NCBI RefSeq assembly: GCF_000682695.1
Contig: NZ_AWFG01000001.1
Location: 372,001 to 436,000 of the forward strand
Origin: Hyphomonas chukchiensis
GTDB lineage: Bacteria; Pseudomonadota; Alphaproteobacteria; Caulobacterales; Hyphomonadaceae
Length of the DNA stretch: 64,000 nucleotides
Direction of reading: 5' to 3'
The position numbers and the translations under genes were made by a program. Of this stretch, positions 24,157 to 34,321 are shown piece by piece. The notes beneath the pieces are model-generated. The model saw nothing but the letters and a program-made list of their open reading frames with translations. It did not search any database and was not told the origin of the DNA. Numbering within the stretch: position 1 is the first letter of the stretch; each line of letters begins with the position of its first letter.

Positions 24157-25038
24157 ATGGCCTATTCACGTTTCGCACTGAAAGCAGTCTCAGCCCTGAT
24201 CGCCTCCGGCATAAGCGCCTTGATCGGATTGGCGCCATATGCCCATGCCGAACCCGCCTGCGGCCTTGCGGACGCCACCCGCTACCAGAACGCCATCTCC
24301 GCGCCGACAGAAGAAGGTAGCCCCGCCTATTTCCTGCGCACGGCAGAGGCCTTTATCGCCGCCTGCCCTGACCGGTTTGAAGTACGCGAGGCCCACCTTG
24401 TTGCCGCCCGTGCAGCGCTCGATTCCGGGCGCGCCGATGTTTCCGCCTTCCATTACGATGCAGCCCTTGCCGCTGGCGCCCAGCTTTCACCATCTGCCCG
24501 CATGGACCAGGCCGTCGTGCTGATGGCCACCGGCGAACAGGCCCGGGCCCGCGAAGCGCGCAACCTTGCCGTCTCCGGCTGGCTTGCGACGCTTGATGCG
24601 ACCAATGCTGCAACACTCGCATCCTACCAGGTCAGCGGCGGCACGATCTATTCCGTCCGCTACACCCATCCCGATCCCGGTCTGGCCGTCACAGCGCTCT
24701 GGATGGCGGTGCCGACAGGCACTGGCCTGCCATCCAGCATCCTGATCCGGAATGCGCCCCAGCGCGCCGCCTGGCGCAGCCTGCGCGAGGGGGCGGATGC
24801 GCCTGAACTCATTGTCGCCGAACGCCTCACCTGCCGCTCAGCCGCGCTGCTGGGCGAAGTGACGGACGATATCTCCCTTAAAGACATTGATCGCGGCGCG
24901 ATCGGCGAGCTTGCGGCCTATCTGGGTCATCCTGACACGCTCCTCTCGACAGACAAGGGAGAGCCAATCGCAGCCTGCCTCGGCCTCAACCGCATGATGC
25001 ATGTGCCCGGCCAGAGCGACCCGTCCATGCTGCGCTAG
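24157..25038 (+). CDS. Exported protein of unknown function, TPR-like helical start
   Basis: 293 residues from the ATG at 24157, with GGGAGA upstream; a TTG at 24106 in frame is less likely. The signal peptide ends AHA before EPACG. The first part (about 30-140) is a row of helices with alternating Ala-rich faces (AREAHLVAARAALDSGRADVSAFHYDAALAAGAQL, split by turns), resembling TPR repeats. The second part is alpha/beta with four cysteines in all (CG, AAC, LTC, AACL). I do not recognise the family. Its stop overlaps that of the convergent Lrp gene by four bases. Confidence 0.65.
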   Translation: MAYSRFALKAVSALIASGISALIGLAPYAHAEPACGLADATRYQNAISAPTEEGSPAYFLRTAEAFIAACPDRFEVREAHLVAARAALDSGRADVSAFHYDAALAAGAQLSPSARMDQAVVLMATGEQARAREARNLAVSGWLATLDATNAATLASYQVSGGTIYSVRYTHPDPGLAVTALWMAVPTGTGLPSSILIRNAPQRAAWRSLREGADAPELIVAERLTCRSAALLGEVTDDISLKDIDRGAIGELAAYLGHPDTLLSTDKGEPIAACLGLNRMMHVPGQSDPSMLR

Positions 25039-25505
25039 ACCGGCAACTCGGTCGTATTCTTCATGCATTCCATGGCAAACGTGGCGCTGACATCTGAAAT
25101 GTTCACCCGCGCGATCAGGTCCTTGTAGACGCGGTCATAGTCGTGAACGCTGCGGGCCTGCACTTTCAGCAGATAGTCCACCTCGCCCGCCATCCGGTAG
25201 AACTCGACCACTTCCGGGATCATGCGCACCGCATCGGCAAAGCGCTTCAGCCAGCCGGCCGAATGGTCATTCGTGCGGATCGCCACGAAGATTGTCTGGC
25301 CGAGCCCCAGCTTTTCGGCATCCAGCAAGGCCACACGCCGCGCAATCAGCCCGCTCTCCTCCAGCCGCTTCACACGGCGCCAGCACGTATTGGTCGAAAT
25401 GTCCGCACGCCCGGCCAGCGATTCGAGCGACAGCGTGCCATCCGCCTGAAGCGCGCGGAGCAGGATCCGGTCTGTATCATCAATTTTTTCTTCCATTCGT
25501 CCCAT
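25035..25505 (-). CDS. Lrp/AsnC family transcriptional regulator
   Basis: 156 residues. The N-terminal winged helix-turn-helix is IDDTDRILLRALQADGTLSLESLA, then ADISTNTCWRRVKRLEESGLIARR. The C-terminal RAM domain holds the effector (about residues 70-145, with VVEFYRMAGEVDYLLKVQARSVHDYDRVY). The start is the ATG at 25505 or the one at 25496, neither with a clean ribosome site. It is divergent from a cysteine-synthase-like gene, the usual arrangement when an Lrp protein controls an amino-acid enzyme. Confidence 0.93.
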   Translation of the reverse strand: MGRMEEKIDDTDRILLRALQADGTLSLESLAGRADISTNTCWRRVKRLEESGLIARRVALLDAEKLGLGQTIFVAIRTNDHSAGWLKRFADAVRMIPEVVEFYRMAGEVDYLLKVQARSVHDYDRVYKDLIARVNISDVSATFAMECMKNTTELPV

Positions 25506-25549
25506 ATATCGAAATATCTACCCATATTCCATCATAATTATTGTAAGAC

Positions 25550-25569
25550 TGCGATGATATTTGATCGCA
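25550..25569. promoter_or_regulatory. Inverted repeat, candidate Lrp operator
   Basis: TGCGAT and ATCGCA form a perfect six-base inverted repeat around an eight-base A/T-rich centre (GATATTTG). It sits in the 102-base divergent region, 38 bases before the cysteine-synthase-like ATG. Position, size and A/T core fit an Lrp-family site; binding is inferred. Confidence 0.45.
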
Positions 25570-25607
25570 TCTGTGGGACTCTCCCTCACTGAAATGAGGA
25601 GATATCC

Positions 25608-26678
25608 ATGCCACTCGCCCTTGCCACCGCGACATCCCAAACCGCAATCCGCACGGCGAACCCGGTCGATCATCCTCGCCTGCGGGCCCTCTCGAACCTG
25701 ATCGGCCGCACACCGCTCCTCTCGATCCACCTGCGCTATCGCGGCGTTGAGCGCGTGATCCACGCCAAGGCGGAGCACTATAATCTCACCGGCTCGATCA
25801 AGGACCGCATGGCCTTTTCGATCCTCAGCCGCGCCATGCGCTCCGGCGCACTGCGTCCGGGCGACCGCATCGCGGAAGCCACCAGCGGCAATGCCGGCAT
25901 CGCCATCACCGCGCTGGGCCGTGCGCTCGGCCACAAGGTCGACATCTACATGCCCGACTGGATGAGCGACGAACGCAAGAGCCTGCTGCGCAGCCTGGGC
26001 GCGGACCTTCACCTCATCAGCCGCGAGGAAGGCGGCTTCATCGGCGCCATTGAAGCCACACGCACCCTCGCCGCAAGCCAGGACGGCGTCTTCCTGCCCT
26101 GCCAGTTTTCCAATTGCGACAATACGGGCGGCCATTGCGACACGACCGGGCCGGAATTGCTGAAACAGATGGCCGTGCTGGGCCTCACGCCGGACGCGTT
26201 CGTCGCCGGTGTCGGCACGGGTGGCACCGTGATGGGCGTCGGCCGGGCCCTGCGCGCCAGCCTTCCGGACGTTAAAATCCACCCCCTTGAGCCGCTGGAA
26301 TCGCCAACGCTCTCCACCGGCCACAAGGTCGGCAGCCACCGTATCCAGGGCATTTCGGATGATTTCATTCCGGCCATTGTCGACTTTGCCCAGCTCGATG
26401 ATGTCATCGCTGTCTCCGATGGGGACGCGATCCTCATGGCGCAGGCGCTGGCCAGCGAACTCGGCCTCGGTGTCGGCATCTCGTCCGGTGCCAACCTGAT
26501 CGGTGCCCTGATGGCCGCCGAACGGCTTGGGCCCGACGCGCGCGTCGCAACCGTATTCTGTGATGACAACAAGAAATACCTCTCGACCGCACTGTCACGC
26601 AGCGAGCCGGTCAAGGAAGGCTATCTCAGCCCGGAGATCGAATTGCTTGGCTTCGAAGCGACGCCCTGCCCGGCCTGA
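25608..26678 (+). CDS. Cysteine synthase-like PLP-dependent enzyme (beta-family)
   Basis: 356 residues. Fold-type II PLP features are [12 protein letters not shown] with the Schiff-base Lys, [14 protein letters not shown] for the substrate carboxylate, [15 protein letters not shown] for phosphate, and ISSGAN near the C-terminus. The usual QFxNPxNPxxHxxTTGPE segment reads [20 protein letters not shown], so two positions are Cys. It could be a cysteine synthase, a cystathionine beta-synthase or a relative making a diamino acid. No cysE or thiosulfate gene is adjacent. The divergent Lrp regulator suggests control by an amino acid. Confidence 0.85.
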   Translation: MPLALATATSQTAIRTANPVDHPRLRALSNLIGRTPLLSIHLRYRGVERVIHAKAEHYNLTGSIKDRMAFSILSRAMRSGALRPGDRIAEATSGNAGIAITALGRALGHKVDIYMPDWMSDERKSLLRSLGADLHLISREEGGFIGAIEATRTLAASQDGVFLPCQFSNCDNTGGHCDTTGPELLKQMAVLGLTPDAFVAGVGTGGTVMGVGRALRASLPDVKIHPLEPLESPTLSTGHKVGSHRIQGISDDFIPAIVDFAQLDDVIAVSDGDAILMAQALASELGLGVGISSGANLIGALMAAERLGPDARVATVFCDDNKKYLSTALSRSEPVKEGYLSPEIELLGFEATPCPA

Positions 26679-26687
26679 TCGGCCGAC

Positions 26688-27026
26688 CTAATCCGCCTTG
26701 GCGCAGATCGCCCAAACCTTCAGCTTCCACTTGGGTGAAAAGCTGCTCTGGTTCCGGGCATTGACCATCCAGTGCGTGCCATCATAGGCGGGCTGGCTGG
26801 TGGTCGCCTGCCCCTCGAGAATGGCGTCGGTCTCGTCGAGCGCCGCCCAGCCGCCTCCCGTCACTTTCTTGTCCTTCGGACAATTGACGATGAGTTGCTT
26901 GGACACGGTCGCATCGACAACCGTTTCCTGGGCTACGATTTCGTATCCTGCCAGCTGCGCGCTGGCTGCAGGCGTAACGACGGCAGCCGTGGCAAGGGCC
27001 AGGCTGAAGGCTTTGATCTGGGGCAT
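26688..27026 (-). CDS. Small exported protein of unknown function
   Basis: 112 residues from the ATG at 27026, with AGGGAG upstream. The signal peptide ends ASAQ. The mature part (about 90 residues) has two Cys that could form a disulfide (VNCP and AICAKAD) and aromatic beta strands (THWMVNARNQSSFSPKWKLKVWAIC). VVDATVSKQLIVNCPKDKKVTGGGW resembles small secreted beta-sandwich domains that open with a V-x-C-P-x-G-x-x-x-x-G-G-G loop. Function is unknown. It converges with the cysteine-synthase-like gene, nine bases apart. Confidence 0.7.
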   Translation of the reverse strand: MPQIKAFSLALATAAVVTPAASAQLAGYEIVAQETVVDATVSKQLIVNCPKDKKVTGGGWAALDETDAILEGQATTSQPAYDGTHWMVNARNQSSFSPKWKLKVWAICAKAD

Positions 27027-27108
27027 TTTAATACTCCCTAAGACAAAACGGCGCCCCATCCGGACGCCGCTTCAGTCTAACAGGAGTTGAACCGGCTGCG
27101 AAGCGGGG

Positions 27109-28404
27109 TCAGCCTGCGGCGGCGACCTCACGGGCCGTCACTTCGGCTTGCACGTCCATGAAACGACGCGTGAACTGGCTCACGCGCGGCGCAATTTCCG
27201 TGCGGAACCGGTTGCCGTTGAACACACCATAATGGCCGACGCCCGGCTGGATATAATCCGCCTTCATATCGTCGGGGATCTTCGTGCAAAGATCATGCGC
27301 CGCCTGCGTCTGGCCAATGCCGGAAATATCGTCCTTCTCGCCCTCGACCGTCATCAGCGCCACATCGCGGATCGCCTGCGGCTTCACCAGCCGCTCACCG
27401 CGATACCTGTAGATGCCGCGTGCCAGATGGTGCTCCTGGAATACACGCTGGATGGTCTGCAGGTAGAATTCCTCGGTCAGGTCGAGCACGGAGAGATATT
27501 CGTCATAGAACTCGCGGTGCTTGCCGGCCTCGTCTCCGTCACCATCGACGAGGTGATTGAAGAAGTGCCATTGCGCATCGACATGGCGGTCCCAGTTCAT
27601 GTTCATGAACGAGGCCAGCTGCACGAAGCCCGGATAGACGCGGCGCATCACGCCCGGATAAGGCGCCGGAACGGTGTGGATCATGTTTTCTTCAAACCAG
27701 GCGAACGAGCGCTCTTCGGCCAGCTCGTTCGGCACCGTGGGGCTGCGGCGCGCATCAATGGGCGAGCCCATGAAGGTCATCGAAGCCGGGCGGGCCGGGT
27801 CATTGTCCTCAGCCATCATGGAAATCGCGGCCAGAACAGGCGGTCCCGGCTGACAGACGCCGAGCACATGGGCGCCCGGGCCGACATGGGTGATCATGTC
27901 ACGGATATGGTCGATATAATCATCAAGATCGAACCGGCCGAGCCAGACCGGCGCCATGCGCGCATCCGCCCAGTCGGTGATGTAGACGTCATGATTGGGC
28001 AGGAAAGCCTCAACCGTGCCGCGCAGCAGGGTCGCATAGTGGCCAGACAGCGGCGCGGTGATGATCATGCGCGGTAGCGGCGGCGCGCCCGGCTTGCGCA
28101 CGGCGGCCAGCTGTTCGGGGTCTTTCTTGAAGTGGATCAGGTTGCACCAGGGCGAGCGCCAGGACACGGTCGGTGTCACCTTGATCGGCGCGCTGTTCAC
28201 GCGAACCGTGTCAATCCGCCATTCCGGCTTGCCATAATAGCGTGTGGAACTCTCGAAAACGTCCGCAAAGGCAGCGAGCGATTTGCCGTATTCCGTCTTG
28301 CCAAGGGGATTCAGCGGGGAAAGAAGCGCCGCCCGGCCAGCCTTGGCGGCCAGTCTCATCGGCGCCATTGCCGCGCGGTTCATTTCGACAAGTGAGTAAA
28401 GCAT
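27109..28404 (-). CDS. phaZ: Intracellular polyhydroxyalkanoate depolymerase
   Basis: 431 residues of the alpha/beta-hydrolase type used for stored PHB. The nucleophile is Cys at about 184 in HVLGVCQPGPPVLA, replacing the Ser of lipases, as in the Cupriavidus PhaZ1 family. WRSPWCNLIHFKKD and GYGVFNGNRFR-like GVGHYGVFNGNRFR, with the catalytic His, also fit. It breaks cytoplasmic poly-hydroxybutyrate granules to monomers or oligomers. No phaC is in the window. A TGC-rich palindrome just upstream resembles PhaR sites. Confidence 0.93.
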   Translation of the reverse strand: MLYSLVEMNRAAMAPMRLAAKAGRAALLSPLNPLGKTEYGKSLAAFADVFESSTRYYGKPEWRIDTVRVNSAPIKVTPTVSWRSPWCNLIHFKKDPEQLAAVRKPGAPPLPRMIITAPLSGHYATLLRGTVEAFLPNHDVYITDWADARMAPVWLGRFDLDDYIDHIRDMITHVGPGAHVLGVCQPGPPVLAAISMMAEDNDPARPASMTFMGSPIDARRSPTVPNELAEERSFAWFEENMIHTVPAPYPGVMRRVYPGFVQLASFMNMNWDRHVDAQWHFFNHLVDGDGDEAGKHREFYDEYLSVLDLTEEFYLQTIQRVFQEHHLARGIYRYRGERLVKPQAIRDVALMTVEGEKDDISGIGQTQAAHDLCTKIPDDMKADYIQPGVGHYGVFNGNRFRTEIAPRVSQFTRRFMDVQAEVTAREVAAAG

Positions 28405-28422
28405 CGCGTTACAAACCTTTCA

Positions 28423-28437
28423 TGCTGCATTGCAACA
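28423..28437. promoter_or_regulatory. TGC-rich palindrome upstream of phaZ
   Basis: The sequence TGCTGCATTGCAACA includes TGCATTGCA, 22-30 bases upstream of the phaZ start. PhaR of other alphaproteobacteria binds TGC/GCA-rich sites of this kind near PHB genes. The identity of the factor here is inferred. Confidence 0.4.
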
Positions 28438-28595
28438 TAAGAGCAGTTTTCCGGCGTAGCAAACAGATTCGCCATACGCGCGTGATGACGACTACCCGCC
28501 AGAATAATTGAATTTGTGTAAAATTTGCACGCGGGTGGTCGCAAGAGAGTTAAGAAGCCGATGCTCTAACGTAAGCTTCAGGGAGGACGAGACCC

Positions 28596-28979
28596 ATGTT
28601 CCTTAAGTGTGAGCCAAATCCCCATCGCGCGGGCCGGATGACCCGCACGCTGGTGTTCGAGCATGTTCCGGGCCAGCGCTACGCGATCGATGCTGAGCAG
28701 CTGCACAAAAAGCCTGAACTGCTGAACGCATTCGGCCGCAACATGTATGCGCGTTTCCGCGTGCTCGACGCGATGGCGTACATGATCTGCCTGCTCGGCT
28801 TCCTGGCCACGATTGCCTTCGTCTGGTGGGCCTTCATTCCGGGCTTGGCCATCTGCGTCCTGATGCTGGCGACCAATCGCAAGTCAGCCGGCGAGATTGC
28901 GCGCAAGGCGGCCACACGTTCGGTCGACAATTTCCGCGCGCTCCACGAAATGGGCTGTCTTTGGCTGGTTTACGCCTAG
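28596..28979 (+). CDS. Small predicted inner-membrane protein, function unknown
   Basis: 127 residues with GGAGG upstream of the ATG. An N-terminal soluble part (about 60 residues) is followed by two membrane segments (AMAYMICLLGFLATIAFVWW, then FIPGLAICVLMLATN) forming a hairpin. The C-terminus is a charged helix (KSAGEIARKAATRSVDNFRALHEMG). No family is recognised. It is divergent from phaZ and its stop overlaps that of the next, convergent gene in CTAG. Confidence 0.65.
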   Translation: MFLKCEPNPHRAGRMTRTLVFEHVPGQRYAIDAEQLHKKPELLNAFGRNMYARFRVLDAMAYMICLLGFLATIAFVWWAFIPGLAICVLMLATNRKSAGEIARKAATRSVDNFRALHEMGCLWLVYA

Positions 28980-29398
28980 ATCCCGATCAGGCCCAGAATG
29001 CCGGCAATCACGGCAATCAGCATGAACATCAGTGACAGGCTGACCGATACGGCCCGCTGATCCTTGCGCCGCGTCCGCACGCCTTTCGGGTTCTTGCCCT
29101 CTTTCGGGGCCAGCATGAGCCGCGTCGAGAAAAAGCCGAAGGCGGCCAGCGCCGCCGTCACCGCCGCCGCCCAGCTCGTCGCAATCGCGAAAAACGCCAT
29201 GGCTGCCAGCATGATGCCGGCAATCGGGACGGCAGTTGCGTGCAGCAATTCGCGCACATGCCGGTCAGCCCGGCTGCCATCAAGCTTGTCGAAGCTGCAA
29301 TTGGGCGAGGCAATCGCCACGACCCAGCCAGCGCCAATGGCCATGGCGCTCGCCGCTACGCCCAGACCGCCCGCATAATGCTGTATCTCTGTAATCAT
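28976..29398 (-). CDS. Predicted membrane protein with four segments, function unknown
   Basis: 140 residues with about four membrane segments: VAASAMAIGAGWVVAIA, ATAVPIAGIMLAAMAFFAIA, AAAVTAALAAFGFFSTRLML and SLSLMFMLIAVIAGILGLIG. Basic residues cluster in the third loop (KEGKNPKGVRTRRKDQR). No known family is recognised and the gene has no clear ribosome site. It converges with the small membrane protein gene. Confidence 0.6.
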   Translation of the reverse strand: MITEIQHYAGGLGVAASAMAIGAGWVVAIASPNCSFDKLDGSRADRHVRELLHATAVPIAGIMLAAMAFFAIATSWAAAVTAALAAFGFFSTRLMLAPKEGKNPKGVRTRRKDQRAVSVSLSLMFMLIAVIAGILGLIGI

Positions 29399-29456
29399 GC
29401 GCGAATCATGCAGGGATTCGGCGAGCCGCAGGAAGCAAATTCGCTATTCGCGCCTT

Positions 29457-30128
29457 TTAGCCGGTGCTCAGCGCCAGCAACCGACTGATGGTTGCCCGCG
29501 GCAGTCCGCTCTCACCATGCCAGCCGTTGACGGCGGCCTGCACTTTCGCGAGGTCGCCCTTGCTGGTGGCCGCAGGCTTGTCCAGTACCCCCTCGCGCTT
29601 CAGCGCCGCGCACATGTCCCCCGACGTGATCCAGGCATCCCAGCCGCAAAAGCGCAGAAAATACTGCGCCGTCGCCCCGCCAAGCCGGGAGCCGCGCTTG
29701 TTCAGCGTCGCCATCAGTCCCGTCTGGTCATCGGCGGGCCAACTGGCAAGAAAATGCCCGAAACCGCCCTCATTCTGCTCGATCTCGGCGACCATGCGCG
29801 CATTCTCCAGCGTCGCCTTGATCTTCTGCCCATTGCGCACGATCCGCTCATCCGAGACGAGGTCGCCCATCATTTCGTCGCCAAAAAAGGCCAGCTTCGC
29901 CGGGTCAAAGCCCTCAAAGGCCGCCTCGAAGCCATCCCACTTGGCCTCGATGACCTTCCAGTTGAACCCGGCATTGAACATGCAGCGCGTCATCGTCGAC
30001 AGGAGACGATCCGCCGGCACCTTGGACAGGTTCTTCACGCCATGCGCATTGCGCGCCTGCGCCAGCACGGCCTCGCGGCCGCCATGATGCTGGCCGGCAC
30101 GCTCAATCACCTTGTCGAACGTGCCCAT
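29457..30128 (-). CDS. DNA-3-methyladenine glycosylase I-like protein
   Basis: 223 residues from the ATG at 30128; a start at 30170 would overlap the alcohol dehydrogenase gene. It carries the Tag-type helical fold (PF03352 family): RCMFNAGFNWKVIEAKWDGFEAAFEGFDPAKLA matches the family's FNWxVIxxKWxxFxxAFxxFD, and ERIVRNGQKIKATLENARMV follows. Typical Tag proteins have an N-terminal zinc-binding Cys/His set that is not evident here. Repair of alkylated adenine is the likely role. It follows the alcohol dehydrogenase gene by 13 bases. Confidence 0.8.
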   Translation of the reverse strand: MGTFDKVIERAGQHHGGREAVLAQARNAHGVKNLSKVPADRLLSTMTRCMFNAGFNWKVIEAKWDGFEAAFEGFDPAKLAFFGDEMMGDLVSDERIVRNGQKIKATLENARMVAEIEQNEGGFGHFLASWPADDQTGLMATLNKRGSRLGGATAQYFLRFCGWDAWITSGDMCAALKREGVLDKPAATSKGDLAKVQAAVNGWHGESGLPRATISRLLALSTG

Positions 30129-30141
30129 GGCCTTCAATCCT

Positions 30142-31272
30142 TCAGAGTGCGGTTTCGTAGACCTTGGCATAATCGTCCGCGCTCATCGTGCGCGGATTGC
30201 CGAAATGCGCGAGATCCTTGAGGGCATATTCCACGATGCCGGGGCCATCGGCAGCCGTCAGGCCGATATCGGACAGTGTCTTCGGAATGCCGATCGCATC
30301 ATTCAGGTCCTGGATCGCATCACCGAGATCCGCCTTGGCCTTCAGGCCCATGGCCGCGCGCAGGCGGACATATTTCTCGTCGGCCGCGCCCTCATGGAAG
30401 CGCAGGATGTGCGGCAGGAAGATCGCGTTCAGCGTGCCATGGTGCAGTTTCTTCTCGTGCAGACGGCCAGCCGCATGGCTCAGCGCGTGCACGCCACCAA
30501 GCCCCTTCACGAAGGCCAGCGCGCCCTCATAGCTCGCCATCATCATGTGCCAGCGCGCTTCGGGGTCGCCGCCATCCTTGACGGCCTTCTCGAGCCAGCC
30601 ACCCCCAAGCGCCCGCACGACACCGTCATAGCCGATGCCTTCGGCCGGCGGGTTCACGGTTGGCGTCAGCACAGCCTCGATACAGTGCGTCACCGCGTCC
30701 ATGCCCGTGGCCGCCGTCATATAGGCCGGCAGGCCGAGCGTCAGGTCCGGGTCGCAGATCGCCGTCGACGGAATGAGGTTCGGTGAGGCGAACGTCTCCT
30801 TACGGCCATTCTCCATCGTCGTGATCATGCCGATCGACACTTCCGAGCCCGTGCCCGCCGTGGTCGGAATGGCAATCAGCGGCGGAATCTTGCCGATCTT
30901 CTTGGCCCCGCCAATGATGGCCGCATAATTCTCGAGCGGCTCCGGGTGCGACGCCATCAGGCCGATCGCCTTGGCATGGTCCATCGACGAGCCACCGCCC
31001 ACGGCAATGATGCCGTCCGCGCCGCTATCCTTGTAGGCCTGCGTCGCGATCTTGGCCTGCGTCTCGGTCGGGTTGGCAACCGTCTCGGCGAAGATGCCTG
31101 CGGGCGCAGTGCCCAGAGCTGCCACGACCTTGTCCAGGATGCCCGCCGCCTTGATGCCCGGATCCGTCACGATGAAGGCCCGCGTGATGCCGAGCTTCTT
31201 CGCGGTGACTTCCAGCTGCTTCAGCGCGCCGGAATCGAAAATGCAGGGCGTAAGGAAATTGATGACGGGCAT
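30142..31272 (-). CDS. Iron-containing alcohol dehydrogenase
   Basis: 376 residues from the ATG at 31272, with AGGA upstream. The N-terminal half binds the nucleotide (GVGGGSSMDHAKA is the family's GGGSxxDxAK motif) and the helical C-terminal half holds the metal: DAVTHCIEAVLT, and HALSHAAGRLHEKKLHHGTLNAIFLPHILRF with several His. It should interconvert an alcohol and an aldehyde with NAD(P)H; the substrate is not clear. It is in tandem with a glycosylase gene and no aldehyde dehydrogenase is adjacent. Confidence 0.93.
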   Translation of the reverse strand: MPVINFLTPCIFDSGALKQLEVTAKKLGITRAFIVTDPGIKAAGILDKVVAALGTAPAGIFAETVANPTETQAKIATQAYKDSGADGIIAVGGGSSMDHAKAIGLMASHPEPLENYAAIIGGAKKIGKIPPLIAIPTTAGTGSEVSIGMITTMENGRKETFASPNLIPSTAICDPDLTLGLPAYMTAATGMDAVTHCIEAVLTPTVNPPAEGIGYDGVVRALGGGWLEKAVKDGGDPEARWHMMMASYEGALAFVKGLGGVHALSHAAGRLHEKKLHHGTLNAIFLPHILRFHEGAADEKYVRLRAAMGLKAKADLGDAIQDLNDAIGIPKTLSDIGLTAADGPGIVEYALKDLAHFGNPRTMSADDYAKVYETAL

Positions 31273-31568
31273 GAAAACTATCCTGTGAGGGCCGGGATCG
31301 GCATGTGGGATGCCATGTTCCCCGCTCGCGCGCACAAGTTCAAGCCTGCCGCAGCGGGAAATGCCCCGCCATCACGCCGCACCCCATCCCTCAACCCGGC
31401 GCAATCCGTCCATATCCCATGCCCGGCAGGCGGCATCAATCGGGACTTCTACCTATCCGGGCGCTCATGTCGCGCGGCGTGCGACCGCGCGTCAAAACGG
31501 TCAATTACCAAAGCAAAAACAAAGGTCTACCTCCCGCCCATCGCAGTCACTTTTCGGGGTACAGACCA

Positions 31569-32249
31569 ATGAAAAATCTCCTTCTCGCCGCCCTCATGGC
31601 CAGCGCCGCCTGGGTCGGAACCAGCCCGGCCGCCGAGGCCCAGGACAATCCCTGGATGCTGCGCGCCCGCGTCATCGGCGTCCTTCCCGACGAAAGCGGC
31701 ACGCTCAAGGTCGGCGGCACAAGGCTGCCCGGCGACGTGGATATCGGCGACCAGTACGTGCCGGAATTCGACATCACCTATTTCTTCAACAAGCACATCG
31801 CCGCTGAGCTGATCCTCGGGGTCACGCCGCATGATGTGAAGGCCGTCAACGTCACCGTTCCCGGTGCGCTGACCGATGCCACGATCGACCTGGGCGATGT
31901 CTGGCTGCTGCCACCCACGCTGACCGCCCAATACCATTTCACCGAAATGGGCCGCTTCAAGCCCTATGTCGGCGCCGGCATCAACGCGACTTTCTTCTTC
32001 AACGAGGATGAAGGCAAGGTGGCCGATGGCATCAGCTATGATTCCAGCGTCGGCCCCGCCCTGCAGGCCGGGTTCGATTATGATCTCGACGGCGAGCCAG
32101 GTGGCTGGGCCTTCAATGCGGACATCAAGAAGATCTGGATCAATACGGACGTCACCGTCGACTTCACAACGGCGCTGGGCGCCAAGGTGAAGGCCGACGT
32201 GGATATCGATCCGCTCGTGATCGGCATGGGGCTTGGCTACAAGTTCTAG
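31569..32249 (+). CDS. OmpW family outer-membrane protein
   Basis: 226 residues from the ATG at 31569; an upstream in-frame start at 31305 lacks support. The signal peptide ends AEAQ. The eight-strand barrel of OmpW is visible: [74 protein letters not shown], and a terminal strand ending in KF, which serves as the outer-membrane sorting signal. It may pass small hydrophobic molecules. A strong terminator follows. Confidence 0.95.
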   Translation: MKNLLLAALMASAAWVGTSPAAEAQDNPWMLRARVIGVLPDESGTLKVGGTRLPGDVDIGDQYVPEFDITYFFNKHIAAELILGVTPHDVKAVNVTVPGALTDATIDLGDVWLLPPTLTAQYHFTEMGRFKPYVGAGINATFFFNEDEGKVADGISYDSSVGPALQAGFDYDLDGEPGGWAFNADIKKIWINTDVTVDFTTALGAKVKADVDIDPLVIGMGLGYKF

Positions 32250-32297
32250 CGCCGGACGGGCCGCTGTTACTCCCGGAAGCAGCGGCCGTCATACTGA

Positions 32298-32326
32298 ACC
32301 GCGCCCCGCAAGGGCGCGGTTTTTTT
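32298..32326 (+). terminator. Rho-independent terminator after ompW
   Basis: ACCGCGCCC and GGGCGCGGT pair perfectly around CGCAA and are followed by TTTTTT. It lies 48 bases after the OmpW stop. Confidence 0.92.
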
Positions 32327-32347
32327 GTGCATTGAAATCATTGCACA
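32326..32347. promoter_or_regulatory. Inverted repeat just upstream of the orphan ABC ATPase
   Basis: TGTGCA and TGCACA form a six-base inverted repeat with a ten-base spacer directly after the ompW terminator. It lies 30 bases before the ATG at 32377 and overlaps the alternative ATG at 32347, which is one reason to prefer the later start. Confidence 0.4.
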
Positions 32348-32376
32348 TGTCGGCTCCCGATGTAGAGATTGCGGGC

Positions 32377-34212
<1,836 letters not shown>

Positions 34213-34321
34213 CAGTCGGCACGCCGCACCACGGATTCATAACATGCGTTATTCCGGAATTTCTCAAAATGGTTAGAGTGCGGATCGCTCATCCCTGTCC
34301 GGAGCTCCAATAGGCCAACCG

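Noticed and set aside
31305..31568. N-terminal extension of OmpW from 31305
   Set aside because: Arginine-rich shadow sequence; the signal peptide begins at 31569.
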